From: Fen-999 sp041480065
GTDB taxonomy: Bacteria > Pseudomonadota > Gammaproteobacteria > Burkholderiales > Rhodocyclaceae
DNA: 64,000 bases
Reading direction: 5' to 3'
Assembly: GCA_041480065.1 (NCBI GenBank)
Contig: JBGOZF010000006.1
Span: forward strand, 27,029 to 91,028
Numbering within the stretch: the stretch's first letter is position 1; each line of letters starts with the position of its first letter. The translations under genes were made by a program, and so were the position numbers. The notes beneath the pieces were generated by a model. It was not told where the DNA came from. It was given only the letters and a program-made list of their open reading frames with translations, and searched no databases. This document shows, one piece after another, positions 9,262 through 17,856 of this stretch.

Positions 9262-10115
9262 CGCCCAGCGGGTCGCTGCGGGAGCCTCGCAAAGCAGGGT
9301 ACCTGCTGGCCGCTGTCGAGGTGAGTCTTCCAGACTGGATCGTGAATGGCGACCTTGCCGCCGCCCCACGCCAGCGCTATCGTCACCAGGCCGGCGACGG
9401 TGAGGCGCGTTCGGAATCCGCGGCGATTGTAGAAACGGACCAAGACCCAAATCAGGCCAGCTAGTCCGGGCAGCGACGCGCTGAGTCCAGCGATCCATAT
9501 CCAGGCGTCCCTTCCGGTCAGGACTCTTGCGTATTCGTCGGCCCCCCGGCAGCTCTTGATGTAACCCCAGCGCAGAAACTCGGTCAGTTCGCTGATGGAT
9601 ATGCCCATCAGGAAAAGCGGAATGAGGCCGGCCACGACGACCACGAAGACCGTCCAGCCCTTGTTCCAGACATGCGGAACCGGTTCGTCGACCGCCACCT
9701 TGGCCACTTCTTCAGCGGTGAGTTCTTGCAACGACTTCGCGATCTCGACGGCTTCATCGAGAATTGCGGGCCACTTGGCGACACGCGGGCGACTGCCGAC
9801 CTTGGCAAGGTAGAGGTGACCGGCGTCGGCGTACGCCAGCATTCCGCGCGGTCGTCGGGTGAGGCGCCAACCCGCCGCCCCGCGCGGCAGCACGATGATG
9901 AAGAACGTCGTCGTTTTGTACCCGCTGTCGTTCCACAGGCTGGTACTCGTGTGCGCAAGGTCGGCGACCATGTAGGAATGCCCATTCCGTTGTCCTTCGA
10001 CCAGCGAAGTGAAGCCACCCATGATGTAGTTGAGGCCGATCCGTCGCCAAAGCGGATCGGAGAACTGCTGCTCAAAGTCGCGGGGCGGGCGGATGCGTTC
10101 TGCCATGAGTTGCAT
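9258..10115 (-). CDS. Hypothetical membrane protein of the kinase/AAA+ unit
   Basis: The protein has 285 residues. A soluble N-terminal half (about 1-145) is followed by three predicted membrane helices: WTVFVVVVAGLIPLFLMGIS near 152-172, WIWIAGLSASLPGLAGLIWV near 205-227, and VAGLVTIALAW near 239-250. I recognise no catalytic motif or named family. The gene starts 6 bases after the preceding membrane-protein gene and overlaps the radical-SAM gene by 4 bases, so it belongs to the operon. It may tether the cytoplasmic partners to the membrane. Confidence 0.7.
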   Translation of the reverse strand: MQLMAERIRPPRDFEQQFSDPLWRRIGLNYIMGGFTSLVEGQRNGHSYMVADLAHTSTSLWNDSGYKTTTFFIIVLPRGAAGWRLTRRPRGMLAYADAGHLYLAKVGSRPRVAKWPAILDEAVEIAKSLQELTAEEVAKVAVDEPVPHVWNKGWTVFVVVVAGLIPLFLMGISISELTEFLRWGYIKSCRGADEYARVLTGRDAWIWIAGLSASLPGLAGLIWVLVRFYNRRGFRTRLTVAGLVTIALAWGGGKVAIHDPVWKTHLDSGQQVPCFARLPQRPAGR

Positions 10116-10121
10116 CGGGTA

Positions 10122-10511
10122 TCAGAGAAGATCGCGCAGATCGCGCTCGTCGCTCGCGCGGCGTTCCAGTTCGAGGTACTGAAGGAGGGCCAGGATCGCG
10201 GCCAGAAGGGCCTCCCACAACGGGAGCTGGCCACGGCTGAGCCCCATGACGGCGAAGAATCCGGCAATGATGGCGACGCGCGGGCCGGGTGCATCGATCC
10301 GCGGCAGCACGACGGAAAGGACCACGCTGACGATTGCGAATGCCAGTATGTAATAGAAGGGCCCCATGAACAGCAGCGCAAGGCGCTCGCCGCTCCGGCT
10401 GCTCGTCCAGAAGTGGGCGATCGGCCAAGTCCCGGCAAGCGAGGCGGTTGCGGTAACCCAGGCGCGCCACATCGGTTCCAGCGGCGGCGGTCGGTTGAAT
10501 TTCCAGGCCAT
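10122..10511 (-). CDS. Small hypothetical membrane protein
   Basis: The protein has 129 residues from the ATG at 10511. It has four hydrophobic stretches: VTATASLAGTWPIAHF (19-34), ALLFMGPFYYILAFAIVSVV (45-64), VAIIAGFFAVMGL (79-91) and LWEALLAAILALLQYLEL (98-115). A charged tail (ERRASDERDLRDLL) follows. A longer in-frame reading upstream overlaps the AAA+ gene antisense-free on the same strand but in another frame, and is rejected as a shadow. It sits 35 bases after the AAA+ gene and 6 bases before the next membrane protein. Family not recognised. Confidence 0.65.
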   Translation of the reverse strand: MAWKFNRPPPLEPMWRAWVTATASLAGTWPIAHFWTSSRSGERLALLFMGPFYYILAFAIVSVVLSVVLPRIDAPGPRVAIIAGFFAVMGLSRGQLPLWEALLAAILALLQYLELERRASDERDLRDLL

Positions 10512-10546
10512 CGACGATGATCTCCCCAAGTGCCGAGAGCTCTCGG

Positions 10547-12394
10547 CTAGTTGAGCACCACGCTGAACACCTTGTCCTGCTCGGCCACGTCCGTCACCGT
10601 CACCCGTTCGCGGCCTTCGAGGTCGAGCACGAAGAGCGCGCGGGCGAGTGGGTTGATGAACACCGATTCGAGCGCATTGCCGATGCCGCGGCCGCCGTTC
10701 GAGAGATCGCGGGTACACAGCGACAACAGGCGCTCGCGCACGGGGACGGGAATCTCCAGTGCGACATGGTGTTCTTCCTGCATGCGCTTGACAACGTTCT
10801 TCAGCATGCCGTCGAAGATCTGCGTCGCGACTTCCGGGGCGATGAAGTTGAAGACGACGATGTTGTCGCCGATGCGGTTGAGTATCTCGGGCCGCGACAG
10901 GCGAAACTTGAAGTGGTCGCCGATGGCGCCGCGTACGCGTGCCTCCACCACCTCGTAGGGATCGCCGGGGCGCACGTTCTGCACGCGCTGGCCGCTGGCA
11001 TCCTCGACGTAGATGCCGAGGTTGGAGGTGAACACGATGATGGCTTCCGAGAAGTAGGCCGTGTCGCCGCGGCCGTCGGTGAGACGGCCGTCTTCGAGGA
11101 TCTGGAGGAACTTGTCGAGGATGCGCGGGTGCGCCTTCTCGATCTCGTCGAACAGCAGCAGCGAGAATGGCCGTTCGCGCACGGCGTCGGTCAGCTCGCC
11201 GCCGGCGTCGAAGCCGATGTAGCCGGGCGGCGCGCCCAGCAGCCTTGCCCCCGTGTGTTCCTCGGCGAATTCGCTCATGTCGAAGCGGATGTAGGCGCGC
11301 TCGTCGCCGAAGATCAACTGGGTCAGCGTCTTCGCCAGTTCGGTCTTGCCGACGCCCGTGGGGCCGGCGAAGAACAGCACCCCGCGCGGCCGGCCGCTGC
11401 CGCTGCGCGCCTGGGCGCCGGTGAGGCCCATCACCGAGCGCATCAGGATGTCCACCGCCTTGGTGGTGGCCTGGTGCTGGCCCTTGACGCGGTCTTCCAG
11501 CGTGGCGCGCGCGCGGCGGATCTTGTCGCGCAGATAGTCGCGGCGCCACGGGTTGTCGAGCGCGCCGACCTTGTAGCAGCGCACCGCATCCTCGACGGCG
11601 GTGAGGCCTATGTTCTGGCGCCGGGCGAGTTGCGCCACGTCGGCCATCGCCGTCAGCGTCAGGCCGTCGGTGCTGTCGGCGAAGCGGCGGACGAACTCGG
11701 TACGCGCAGCTTCCGCCGCATCGGCATGACCGGGAAACAGCATCGCCAATTGGCCCGCGGCCTCGGCGCGCAGCTCATAATCGGGCCGGCCGACGACGAG
11801 GCTGGCGATGCGTTCGGAATCGAGCGCGAACCAGGAGGGCAGGTCCTGCGGCCGATTTACCAGCCAGAGGATCGGGTTGAACAGCGGCGAGCCGTTGGCG
11901 GCCTGCCCTTCTTCCTTCGGCACCACCGGATTGGCAGTCAGAGAGAGCTTCTCGGCGCCGACGAAGAAGCGGTGCTCGTTGGCATCCAGGTGATCGGCGG
12001 CGCGGGCGATGCGCGAGGCGAAATCGAGAACGAGCGCACAGCGCGCGTCGCGGCAGCCGGCGAGCCGCTCCATGAGCGCAGCGAGAGACTCCAGGCCGAT
12101 CGGCATCACCCCATCCTGTAGCTTGAGGTCGAACAACCGTTGCGCGAGTTCGCTCGCCGCCGGCTCGTTGGGATAGACGCGTAGCCCGTCGGCGGGGTCA
12201 TAGACCAGCACGAAGCGGTAGCCCAGGCGTTTGAGCTGCTCCCACAGTCCGCGCAGCAGCGGCACCAGCGTCGCGCCGCCCTCGGCCAGCGGCACCAGGA
12301 TGCTGTCGCGAATGTTGCCGGAGACGACAAATTGCGAGCGGATCGGCAGCAGCCGTTGCAGATCCTTGAGCCAGCGGGGTGTGGTGTCGGTCAT
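10547..12394 (-). CDS. ClpA/ClpB-like AAA+ ATPase with a degenerate first half
   Basis: The protein has 615 residues. Residues 1-300 contain no Walker A motif and look like a degenerate or partner-binding module (it begins with LLPIRSQFVVSGNIRD). Residues about 305-600 are a Clp/HSP100 second AAA+ module: Walker A GPTGVGKT (344-351), pore loop GAPPGYIGF (388-396), Walker B LLLFDEIEKAHP and a helical C-terminal domain. There is no ClpS-type N domain or ClpP-binding loop that I can see, so it is more likely a remodelling ATPase than a protease subunit. ATG 12394 overlaps the stop of the coiled-coil gene. A 61-residue upstream extension is out of character and rejected. Confidence 0.85.
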   Translation of the reverse strand: MTDTTPRWLKDLQRLLPIRSQFVVSGNIRDSILVPLAEGGATLVPLLRGLWEQLKRLGYRFVLVYDPADGLRVYPNEPAASELAQRLFDLKLQDGVMPIGLESLAALMERLAGCRDARCALVLDFASRIARAADHLDANEHRFFVGAEKLSLTANPVVPKEEGQAANGSPLFNPILWLVNRPQDLPSWFALDSERIASLVVGRPDYELRAEAAGQLAMLFPGHADAAEAARTEFVRRFADSTDGLTLTAMADVAQLARRQNIGLTAVEDAVRCYKVGALDNPWRRDYLRDKIRRARATLEDRVKGQHQATTKAVDILMRSVMGLTGAQARSGSGRPRGVLFFAGPTGVGKTELAKTLTQLIFGDERAYIRFDMSEFAEEHTGARLLGAPPGYIGFDAGGELTDAVRERPFSLLLFDEIEKAHPRILDKFLQILEDGRLTDGRGDTAYFSEAIIVFTSNLGIYVEDASGQRVQNVRPGDPYEVVEARVRGAIGDHFKFRLSRPEILNRIGDNIVVFNFIAPEVATQIFDGMLKNVVKRMQEEHHVALEIPVPVRERLLSLCTRDLSNGGRGIGNALESVFINPLARALFVLDLEGRERVTVTDVAEQDKVFSVVLN

Positions 12395-13533
12395 GGTCTG
12401 TGCATTTCCCTGAGGGCGGTAGCGGGGCGTTGGTCTTCCTCGCTGGCGAATTGCGGCAACTGGGCGGCATCGACGACCTGTACCGGCACCTCGCCGGCAC
12501 CGAGCTGGCGCGTGACATCGATGCGCAGACCGCGCGCGGTGAGCGTCGCCTGCAGGCGCGGGAATCCGGCGCACCATCGCTCCTCGGCCAGCATATCCTC
12601 GTGCTTTCGATCCTCGCCAGGCGTACCTGCGCGGACGACGTTGAAGTTGATGGCGCGGCGCAGCGCGTCGACCCGCAGGCGGACGTGGTAGTCGCGCCAG
12701 CCGGGTTTCTGGAAATGGGCGATGCCGCCTTCGACGAACAGGGTTTCGCCTATGCCGTCGACCTCGTAACCGAGGTCGCGCAGGGACTGCTCGAGGACCA
12801 GGGCGGCGTTGGCGGCGGTGGCGCTCTCGTTGTGTCGGGCGACGCGCAGGCGCAGCTCCGTCGCCAAGGCTTCGGCGCGCTCAGTGGAGGGCGTGCGCAT
12901 GATTTCGTTGGCCAGGGTTTCCAATTCCTCGGGTAGCCCGGCATCGGCCGCGATGACGGCGCGGGCAAGGATGCGCTCCACTTGGGCGCGACGCTCGGCG
13001 GCGATGGCCGGCGGCACCTGGCCAGACAGGCGTGCCTGCACCTCGAAGGCCGCCAGTTGTTCGGCCATGGTCGGTGCGGCCGCGATCAACGCCGCCAGAT
13101 CGGGGGCGGGCAGGGACCGGGCGCTGCGAGCGGACAGGTCGCCGACCATGCCTGAGAGGATTTCGGTCTGCGTGCGTATCGCTTCGAGGTAAGGAGCCAG
13201 CGCCGACAGATCGTTGTCCGCGGGGCGGGCGGGTAGCGTGACCGGTTCCGCCGCCGGCTCGCCAAGCTGCGAGGCGAGAAGGTCGCGCGCCGAAAGCAGC
13301 CGACGCAACCTGGCCTCCTCGCGGGCGATCTCTTCGGCAATGGCACGCCGTGCCGCCAGCGAAACCTCGCGCCGACCGGCGGCCTCGCCCTGGCGGTGTG
13401 CCTGCAACTCGGTCTGGCGTTCGCGTTCGGCCGCATAACCTTCAGCGATGATCATGGCGCCGCGGATCGCCTCGGCGGCGGCCGCGATCAATGCGCCTTC
13501 CAGCGTGAATATTCCTGCGGTAGGGCCGCTCAT
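12391..13533 (-). CDS. Hypothetical coiled-coil protein, first gene of the kinase/AAA+ unit
   Basis: The protein has 380 residues from ATG 13533. After a short Ala-rich helix it has a long Glu/Arg/Ala-rich coiled coil (about 30-90), further helices to about 270, then a mixed alpha/beta C-terminal region including FVEGGIAHFQKPGW. No signal peptide or enzyme motif is visible. Its stop overlaps the AAA+ start, the signature of translational coupling, so it may be an adaptor or substrate of the ATPase. The methyltransferase gene upstream ends at 13613 on the same strand, 79 bases away, so the operon could begin here or further up. Confidence 0.7.
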   Translation of the reverse strand: MSGPTAGIFTLEGALIAAAAEAIRGAMIIAEGYAAERERQTELQAHRQGEAAGRREVSLAARRAIAEEIAREEARLRRLLSARDLLASQLGEPAAEPVTLPARPADNDLSALAPYLEAIRTQTEILSGMVGDLSARSARSLPAPDLAALIAAAPTMAEQLAAFEVQARLSGQVPPAIAAERRAQVERILARAVIAADAGLPEELETLANEIMRTPSTERAEALATELRLRVARHNESATAANAALVLEQSLRDLGYEVDGIGETLFVEGGIAHFQKPGWRDYHVRLRVDALRRAINFNVVRAGTPGEDRKHEDMLAEERWCAGFPRLQATLTARGLRIDVTRQLGAGEVPVQVVDAAQLPQFASEEDQRPATALREMHRP

Positions 13534-13612
13534 GGCCGGAGCCGGAGAAAAGGACAGGTGGATTCTAATCGAAGGACCGTGCCGCGGCCGGGCGTCGATC
13601 GGCGGCGCCGGA

Positions 13613-14284
13613 TTACTGCTCGACCCGGACTTCTCTTCGGTAGTGCAGCAGTCGCCCCCGGTAGGCGCTGCCGTCGTGGAGCGGCGCCTCGATGGGGGTT
13701 TCGCCGAGCGCAAAGCCCAACAGGGCCATGCAGCCGTTGAAAGCACTGCGGTTGCTGCGGTTGGGATCGATGATCAGCACCTCGGCGCAGGGCGCCGCGT
13801 GCAATTGCAGAAACGCCGCCAGTTGCTCGGGGTGGCTGCGTTCGTAAAGGACGTCGCTGCCGATGATGAGGTCGAACTCGCCCAGCATCGGGTTGTCGCG
13901 TCCCCAGTTGCCGGTGCGGTATCTGAGCGTCGGCAGGTGGTTCAGGAGCAGGTTGGCGTGCAGGAAGGCCTCGGTCAGCGGATGGCAGTCGCTGGCCGTG
14001 ATATTGCCCCGACGACGATGGAGCACCAGGCTCGCCAGCGCCAGGCCGCAGCCGATCTCCAGCACGCGGCGGGTGCCGATTTCCCACGTTTGCATCAGAT
14101 CGGCGAGCTTCTGCGCCGAGGGCCAGAGTTGGCCGAACAACGGCCAGCACGCGGGGGAGATGCCGGCGGCCTCGGCTTCGCCGAGCGGATCGGTGTATTG
14201 CTGGCGGTCGAGCAGGGAGCGAATTTCCAGGTTGGCGGCGCCGGCTACGGCGACCTGCTGGAATTTCACTTCATAGCCGGGCAC
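13613..14284 (-). CDS. Class I SAM-dependent methyltransferase (Methyltransf_16-like)
   Basis: The protein has about 223 residues. Motif I is VLEIGCGLALASLVLHRR, followed by an acidic residue in SDCHP, and DLIIGSDVLYERSHPEQL carries the DxxY-type motif of protein-lysine methyltransferases of this family. The substrate cannot be told from sequence. I chose GTG 14284 because the in-frame sequence upstream runs through infA in another frame. The exact start is uncertain; no clear ribosome site was found, and coupling to infA 8 bases upstream is possible. Confidence 0.75.
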   Translation of the reverse strand: MPGYEVKFQQVAVAGAANLEIRSLLDRQQYTDPLGEAEAAGISPACWPLFGQLWPSAQKLADLMQTWEIGTRRVLEIGCGLALASLVLHRRRGNITASDCHPLTEAFLHANLLLNHLPTLRYRTGNWGRDNPMLGEFDLIIGSDVLYERSHPEQLAAFLQLHAAPCAEVLIIDPNRSNRSAFNGCMALLGFALGETPIEAPLHDGSAYRGRLLHYRREVRVEQ

Positions 14285-14292
14285 GAGGCCGA

Positions 14293-14550
14293 TTAGTGCC
14301 GGCGCCGTGGCGGCGAAGCAGGCGAGCGGCCTTCGATATGGCGGAAGGTGATGCGTCCTTTGCTCAAGTCGTAGGGGGAAAGTTCGAGCGAAACCTTGTC
14401 GCCGGCGAGGATGCGGATGTGGTGCTTGCGCATCTTGCCTGCCGTGTAGGCCACCAGATCGTGGCCGTTGTCGAGCGTGACGCGAAAACGGGAGTCGGGC
14501 AGGACTTCCATCACCACGCCATTCATTTCGAGAAGTTCTTCCTTGGCCAT
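14293..14550 (-). CDS. infA: Translation initiation factor IF-1
   Basis: The protein is an 85-residue OB-fold factor that binds the 30S A site with IF-2 and IF-3. MAKEELLEMNG at the start and NGHDLVAYTAGKMRKHHIRI in the middle are family signatures. The C-terminus is a little longer than the 72-residue E. coli protein, with an Arg/Pro/Ser tail. A GGGAGA site precedes the ATG. Betaproteobacteria often carry an extra infA copy next to cold-shock genes, and the adjacent cspA fits that pattern. A terminator directly upstream (14570-14605) suggests separate control from cspA or read-through. Confidence 0.93.
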   Translation of the reverse strand: MAKEELLEMNGVVMEVLPDSRFRVTLDNGHDLVAYTAGKMRKHHIRILAGDKVSLELSPYDLSKGRITFRHIEGRSPASPPRRRH

Positions 14551-14569
14551 GGCCACGTCTCCCGGGGAA

Positions 14570-14605
14570 TGTCGGAAAAGAAAAAGCCCGGCAACGGCCG
14601 GGCTT
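14570..14605 (-). terminator. Intrinsic terminator downstream of cspA
   Basis: AAGCCCGGC (14584-14592) and GCCGGGCTT (14597-14605) pair perfectly around a 4-base loop. On the minus strand the stem is followed by TTTTTCTTTTCC. This fits termination of the cspA transcript just before infA. Confidence 0.75.
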
Positions 14606-14663
14606 ATCCGGTAGGGCAACGGCCTGAACGTCCAGTCCAGGTCCGCGACCCCCTGTAAGGCGG

Positions 14664-14687
14664 CGGCATGGCAGTCTTGCCATGCCG
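14664..14687 (-). terminator. Second hairpin immediately after cspA
   Basis: A 10-bp perfect stem (CGGCATGGCA with TGCCATGCCG, loop GTCT) lies 12 bases after the cspA stop. No T-run follows. It may protect the mRNA 3' end or act with the terminator further down. Confidence 0.4.
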
Positions 14688-14698
14688 GCCAGGGTCAA

Positions 14699-14905
14699 TC
14701 AGTCGACCCCGCGGATGTTCGATGCCTGCTGGCCCTTGGGGCCGGCGGTAACGTCGAAACTGACGCGCTGGCCTTCCTTGAGGGTCTTGAAACCCTGGCC
14801 TTGAATTGCGGAGAAATGGGCGAAGAGATCGTCGCCGCCGTTTTCCGGCGTGATGAATCCGAAACCCTTGGAATCGTTAAACCACTTCACAGTACCTGTA
14901 GCCAT
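14699..14905 (-). CDS. cspA: Cold-shock protein, CspA family
   Basis: The protein is a 68-residue single OB fold that binds RNA and single-stranded DNA and acts as an RNA chaperone. RNP1 is KGFGFI and RNP2 is DLFAHF; it begins MATGTVKWFNDSKGF, the usual family N-terminus and length. An AGGA site precedes the ATG. The gene has an unusually long upstream leader with mutually exclusive hairpins and a poly-U tract (see 14921-14953), as expected for a temperature-regulated csp mRNA. The specific paralogue name is uncertain. Confidence 0.95.
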   Translation of the reverse strand: MATGTVKWFNDSKGFGFITPENGGDDLFAHFSAIQGQGFKTLKEGQRVSFDVTAGPKGQQASNIRGVD

Positions 14906-14920
14906 GTCTTGAATATCCTG

Positions 14921-14953
14921 AAAAAAAAGAAAACGGGGATGGCCCCCATGGGG
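14921..14953 (-). promoter_or_regulatory. cspA leader: competing hairpins and poly-U tract
   Basis: In mRNA sense the leader reads a CCCC-AT-GGGGG hairpin (14941-14953 on the plus strand). Its G-run can instead pair with the following CCCC (14935-14938), which is followed by a U-rich tract (14921-14934). The second fold looks like an intrinsic terminator 20-50 bases before the start codon, the first like its anti-terminator. Seen by eye; no folding energy was computed. Confidence 0.4.
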
Positions 14954-15298
14954 CGAAGCTCAAGACGGCAGGGTGGTGAAGGGAGGAATACCGCAGGACG
15001 CGGATACTGAACCAGACAACAATGACACTTCTTGAAGATCGCAGGGCGGCACTATGCACGGTATCGGGGGGAATTGCAAACGAAATATTCCAGTGTCGGC
15101 AGTCCGACATGACGAGGAGCTGCCGTACTTCGTTTAGGGTTACTTGGGGTAAACTGTCAAATCAAGGGGCGGGCGAATGTGGCGGATTGAGAGTTGGGCG
15201 GATTGTCGGGTTCGCTGCGATGCCATTGGAATGTGTAGGTGATTGCCCGGGGTTGCGCATTTGGCGCGCGTTATGCTAACTAAATCAAGGGAACGGAA
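14954..15298. other. Intergenic region: cspA leader and promoter
   Basis: I see no gene here. On the minus strand TTGACA (15160-15155) with TAAACG (15136-15131) at 18-base spacing is a candidate promoter, giving a cspA leader of about 220 bases. Short open frames on the plus strand have no ribosome site or recognisable protein. The last 60 bases probably hold the promoter of the lipoprotein gene at 15299, which I could not define. Confidence 0.45.
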
Positions 15299-16093
15299 AT
15301 GAAGACTCTTCTCCTAGGCGCGGCGGCGGTCGCGCTGGTTGCTGGTTGTGCTCAGATGGAGGTGGGTAGCTCGGAGGCCAAGACGGCTGCCACCGGCTCG
15401 GCGGGCGGCGCGACCTCCGAGAACGCCAACAAGTCGCTCGAACGTTGCTCGGCGACGCTCGGCACCATCGCAGTCGAGGAGGATCAAACGCAGCCGTGGT
15501 TCTTCTCGCTTCAGCAGCACCAGCTCGGCCCGACCACGCCGGTCTTGAAGCTGCTGCTGCAGCAGTCGAATTGCTTCGTGGTCGTCGAGCGCGGCAAGGC
15601 CATGCGCAACATGCAGCAGGAGCGTGAGTTGGCGGCGGCGGGCGAACTGCGCAGCACTTCCAAGATGCACAAGGGCCAGATGGTCGCGGCCGACTACATC
15701 CTGAGTCCCTCGGTGACCTTCTCCAACAACAATGCCGGCGGGCTCGGCGGCGTCATTGGTGGCACCTTCGGCGGCTCACTGGGTGCCGTCATCGGCGGTT
15801 CGATGTCCGCCAAGGAAGCCAGCACCATGCTCACCCTGGTTGATTCGCGCTCGGGTGTTCAGCTCGCGGCGGCGGAAGGCTCAGCCCGCAACATGGACTT
15901 CGGCGCCATCGGTGGCCTGTTCGGCGCGCACGGCGGCGGCGTCGGCGGCGGCTACACCAACACTGCCCAGGGCAAGGTGGTCGTGGCGGCGTTCACCGAT
16001 TCCCTCAACAACCTGATCAAGGCAGTCAGGGCCTACAAGGCCCAGGAAGTGAAGGGTGGCCTCGGTGCCGGCGGCCGCCTGAAGGTCAACTGA
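15299..16093 (+). CDS. CsgG-like outer-membrane lipoprotein
   Basis: The protein has 264 residues. A lipoprotein signal MKTLLLGAAAVALVAGC places the lipidated Cys at 17. The mature part resembles the CsgG/FlgO-type fold: PVLKLLLQQSNCFVVVERGKAM with the typical repair-and-report motif, VAADYILSPSVTF, two Gly-rich stretches (about 150-170 and 205-225) and a C-terminal helix. CsgG-family proteins form curli export pores, but no csg genes are present, so a general envelope role is likelier. GGGAACGG precedes the ATG. It is a stand-alone gene between cspA (divergent) and prfC (convergent). Confidence 0.8.
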   Translation: MKTLLLGAAAVALVAGCAQMEVGSSEAKTAATGSAGGATSENANKSLERCSATLGTIAVEEDQTQPWFFSLQQHQLGPTTPVLKLLLQQSNCFVVVERGKAMRNMQQERELAAAGELRSTSKMHKGQMVAADYILSPSVTFSNNNAGGLGGVIGGTFGGSLGAVIGGSMSAKEASTMLTLVDSRSGVQLAAAEGSARNMDFGAIGGLFGAHGGGVGGGYTNTAQGKVVVAAFTDSLNNLIKAVRAYKAQEVKGGLGAGGRLKVN

Positions 16094-16168
16094 TCAAACG
16101 CTCGACGCGAGCGTTCAATTTGCCGTGAGTGCGGGCGAGACGATGTTCTCGCCCGCGTCCGGCGCCGA

Positions 16169-17776
16169 TCAACTCCCCTGCAGCACCAGCCCGGCGTGTT
16201 CGCGCATCGGGTGGAACTTGATCTTCGGCCAGCGCTCCTGCGTGAGTTCGAGGTCGTAGCGCGAGGACATCAGATAGGCATGGGTGTCGGCGGCGTCTAG
16301 CGCCATGCGGCCGACGTTGGCGTCGAGAAAGCGGCGCAGTTCTGCGGGGTCGTCGGCGGTGACCCAGCGGGCGCCGGCGTAATTGGACGACGACATGCGC
16401 ACATCGACGCCGTACTCGGTCTTCAGCCGGTGCGCCACCACTTCGAACTGTAGCTGGCCGACCGCGCCGAGCAGCATCAGGCTGGCCGCAACGGGCCGGA
16501 AGACCTGGATCGCGCCTTCCTCGCCCAACTCCTGCAGGCCCTGGCGCAACTGCTTGCTGCGCATGGGGTCGGCGAGTTCGACGGTACGGAAGAGCTCCGG
16601 CGCGAAGAACGGCAGGCCGGTGTATTGCAGGAGTTCGCCGCCGGTAACCGTGTCACCCAGTTGCAATCCGCCGTGGGTGACGATGCCGATGATGTCGCCG
16701 GCGAAGGCCTCTTCGACCCGGTCGCGCCGCTGCGACAGGAAGGTGACGACGCCGGTCGGGCGCAGCTCCTTGCCGGTGCGGCGCACCTTGAGGCGCATGC
16801 CGCGCTCGAAGCGGCCCGAGCAGACGCGCACGAAGGCGACGCGGTCGCGGTGGGACGGGTCCATGTTGGCCTGGATCTTGAAGACGACGCCCGAGAAGGC
16901 GTCTTCCTCGGGATGCACTTCGCGGGAGACAGCCTGGCGTGGGGACGGCGCAGGCGCCAGATCGACCAGCGCATCGAGCACTTCGCGCACGCCGAAGTTG
17001 TTGATGGCCGAGCCGAAAAATACCGGCGTCTGGTGCGCGGCCAGGAAGTCGGCGCGGTTGAAGGGATGGGCCGCGTGGCGCACCAGGTCGATCTCGTGGT
17101 GCGCGGTCTCGTACTCGGCACCGAAGCGCGATGCCAGTTCGTTCGTGTCGGTGACGATCTCGTCGTCCTCGCCGATGCGGTCGGCACCGGGGCGGAACAC
17201 GCGCATGCGGTCTGTGCGCAGGTCGTAGATGCCGTGGAAGTTCTTGCCCTGGCCGATCGGCCAGGTCAGCGGCGCGCAGGGCATGCCCAGGGTGCGCTCG
17301 ATCTCGTCGAGCAGGTCGAGCGGCTCGCGCACCTCGCGGTCGAGCTTGTTGATGAAGGTGAGGATGGGCGTGTTGCGGGCGCGGCAGACCTCGATCAGCC
17401 GCAGCGTCTGCGCTTCGACGCCGTTGGCGGCGTCGATGACCATCAGCGCGGCGTCGACGGCTGTCAGCACGCGGTAGGTGTCTTCGGAGAAGTCCTGGTG
17501 GCCGGGGGTGTCGAGCAGGTTGATGACGCAGTCGCGGTACTCCATCTGCATCACCGAGCTTGCCACCGAGATGCCGCGCTGCTTCTCGATCTCCATCCAG
17601 TCCGAGGTGGCGTGCCGCGAAGCCTTGCGCGCCTTGACGCTGCCGGCGATCTGGATCGCGCCGGCGAACAGCAGCAGCTTTTCCGTCAGCGTGGTCTTGC
17701 CGGCGTCGGGGTGGGAAATGATGGCGAAAGTACGCCGACGGGCGACTTCGCCGGCGAGCGGGGTGGGCAGCGACAA
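16169..17776 (-). CDS. prfC: Peptide chain release factor 3 (RF3)
   Basis: The protein is a 535-residue translational GTPase that recycles RF1/RF2 from the ribosome; E. coli RF3 has 529 residues. G1 is SHPDAGKTTL, G3 DTPGHQDFSEDTYR, and G4 is in FINKLDRE. The RF3-specific stretch KARKASRHATSDWMEIEKQRG is present in pieces. TTG 17776 is chosen as start because it follows CGGAG and gives the family N-terminus (SLPTPLAGEVARRRTFAIIS); no ATG or GTG fits. The TIR gene upstream on the same strand is 80 bases away and probably separate. Confidence 0.95.
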   Translation of the reverse strand: MSLPTPLAGEVARRRTFAIISHPDAGKTTLTEKLLLFAGAIQIAGSVKARKASRHATSDWMEIEKQRGISVASSVMQMEYRDCVINLLDTPGHQDFSEDTYRVLTAVDAALMVIDAANGVEAQTLRLIEVCRARNTPILTFINKLDREVREPLDLLDEIERTLGMPCAPLTWPIGQGKNFHGIYDLRTDRMRVFRPGADRIGEDDEIVTDTNELASRFGAEYETAHHEIDLVRHAAHPFNRADFLAAHQTPVFFGSAINNFGVREVLDALVDLAPAPSPRQAVSREVHPEEDAFSGVVFKIQANMDPSHRDRVAFVRVCSGRFERGMRLKVRRTGKELRPTGVVTFLSQRRDRVEEAFAGDIIGIVTHGGLQLGDTVTGGELLQYTGLPFFAPELFRTVELADPMRSKQLRQGLQELGEEGAIQVFRPVAASLMLLGAVGQLQFEVVAHRLKTEYGVDVRMSSSNYAGARWVTADDPAELRRFLDANVGRMALDAADTHAYLMSSRYDLELTQERWPKIKFHPMREHAGLVLQGS

Positions 17777-17856
17777 GGGGGACTCCGAGGGGGAACTGCG
17801 AAAGGGCGCGATTATCCCCCTGACCGGGGCGCTGGGGCAAGCGCGGACTTGGCTCC

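Noticed and set aside
10517..12121. Long plus-strand frame opposite the AAA+ gene
   Set aside because: Composition of an antisense shadow; Walker motifs lie on the minus strand.
15022..15279. 85-codon plus-strand frame upstream of the lipoprotein gene
   Set aside because: No ribosome site, odd composition, and it overlaps the likely cspA leader and promoter.
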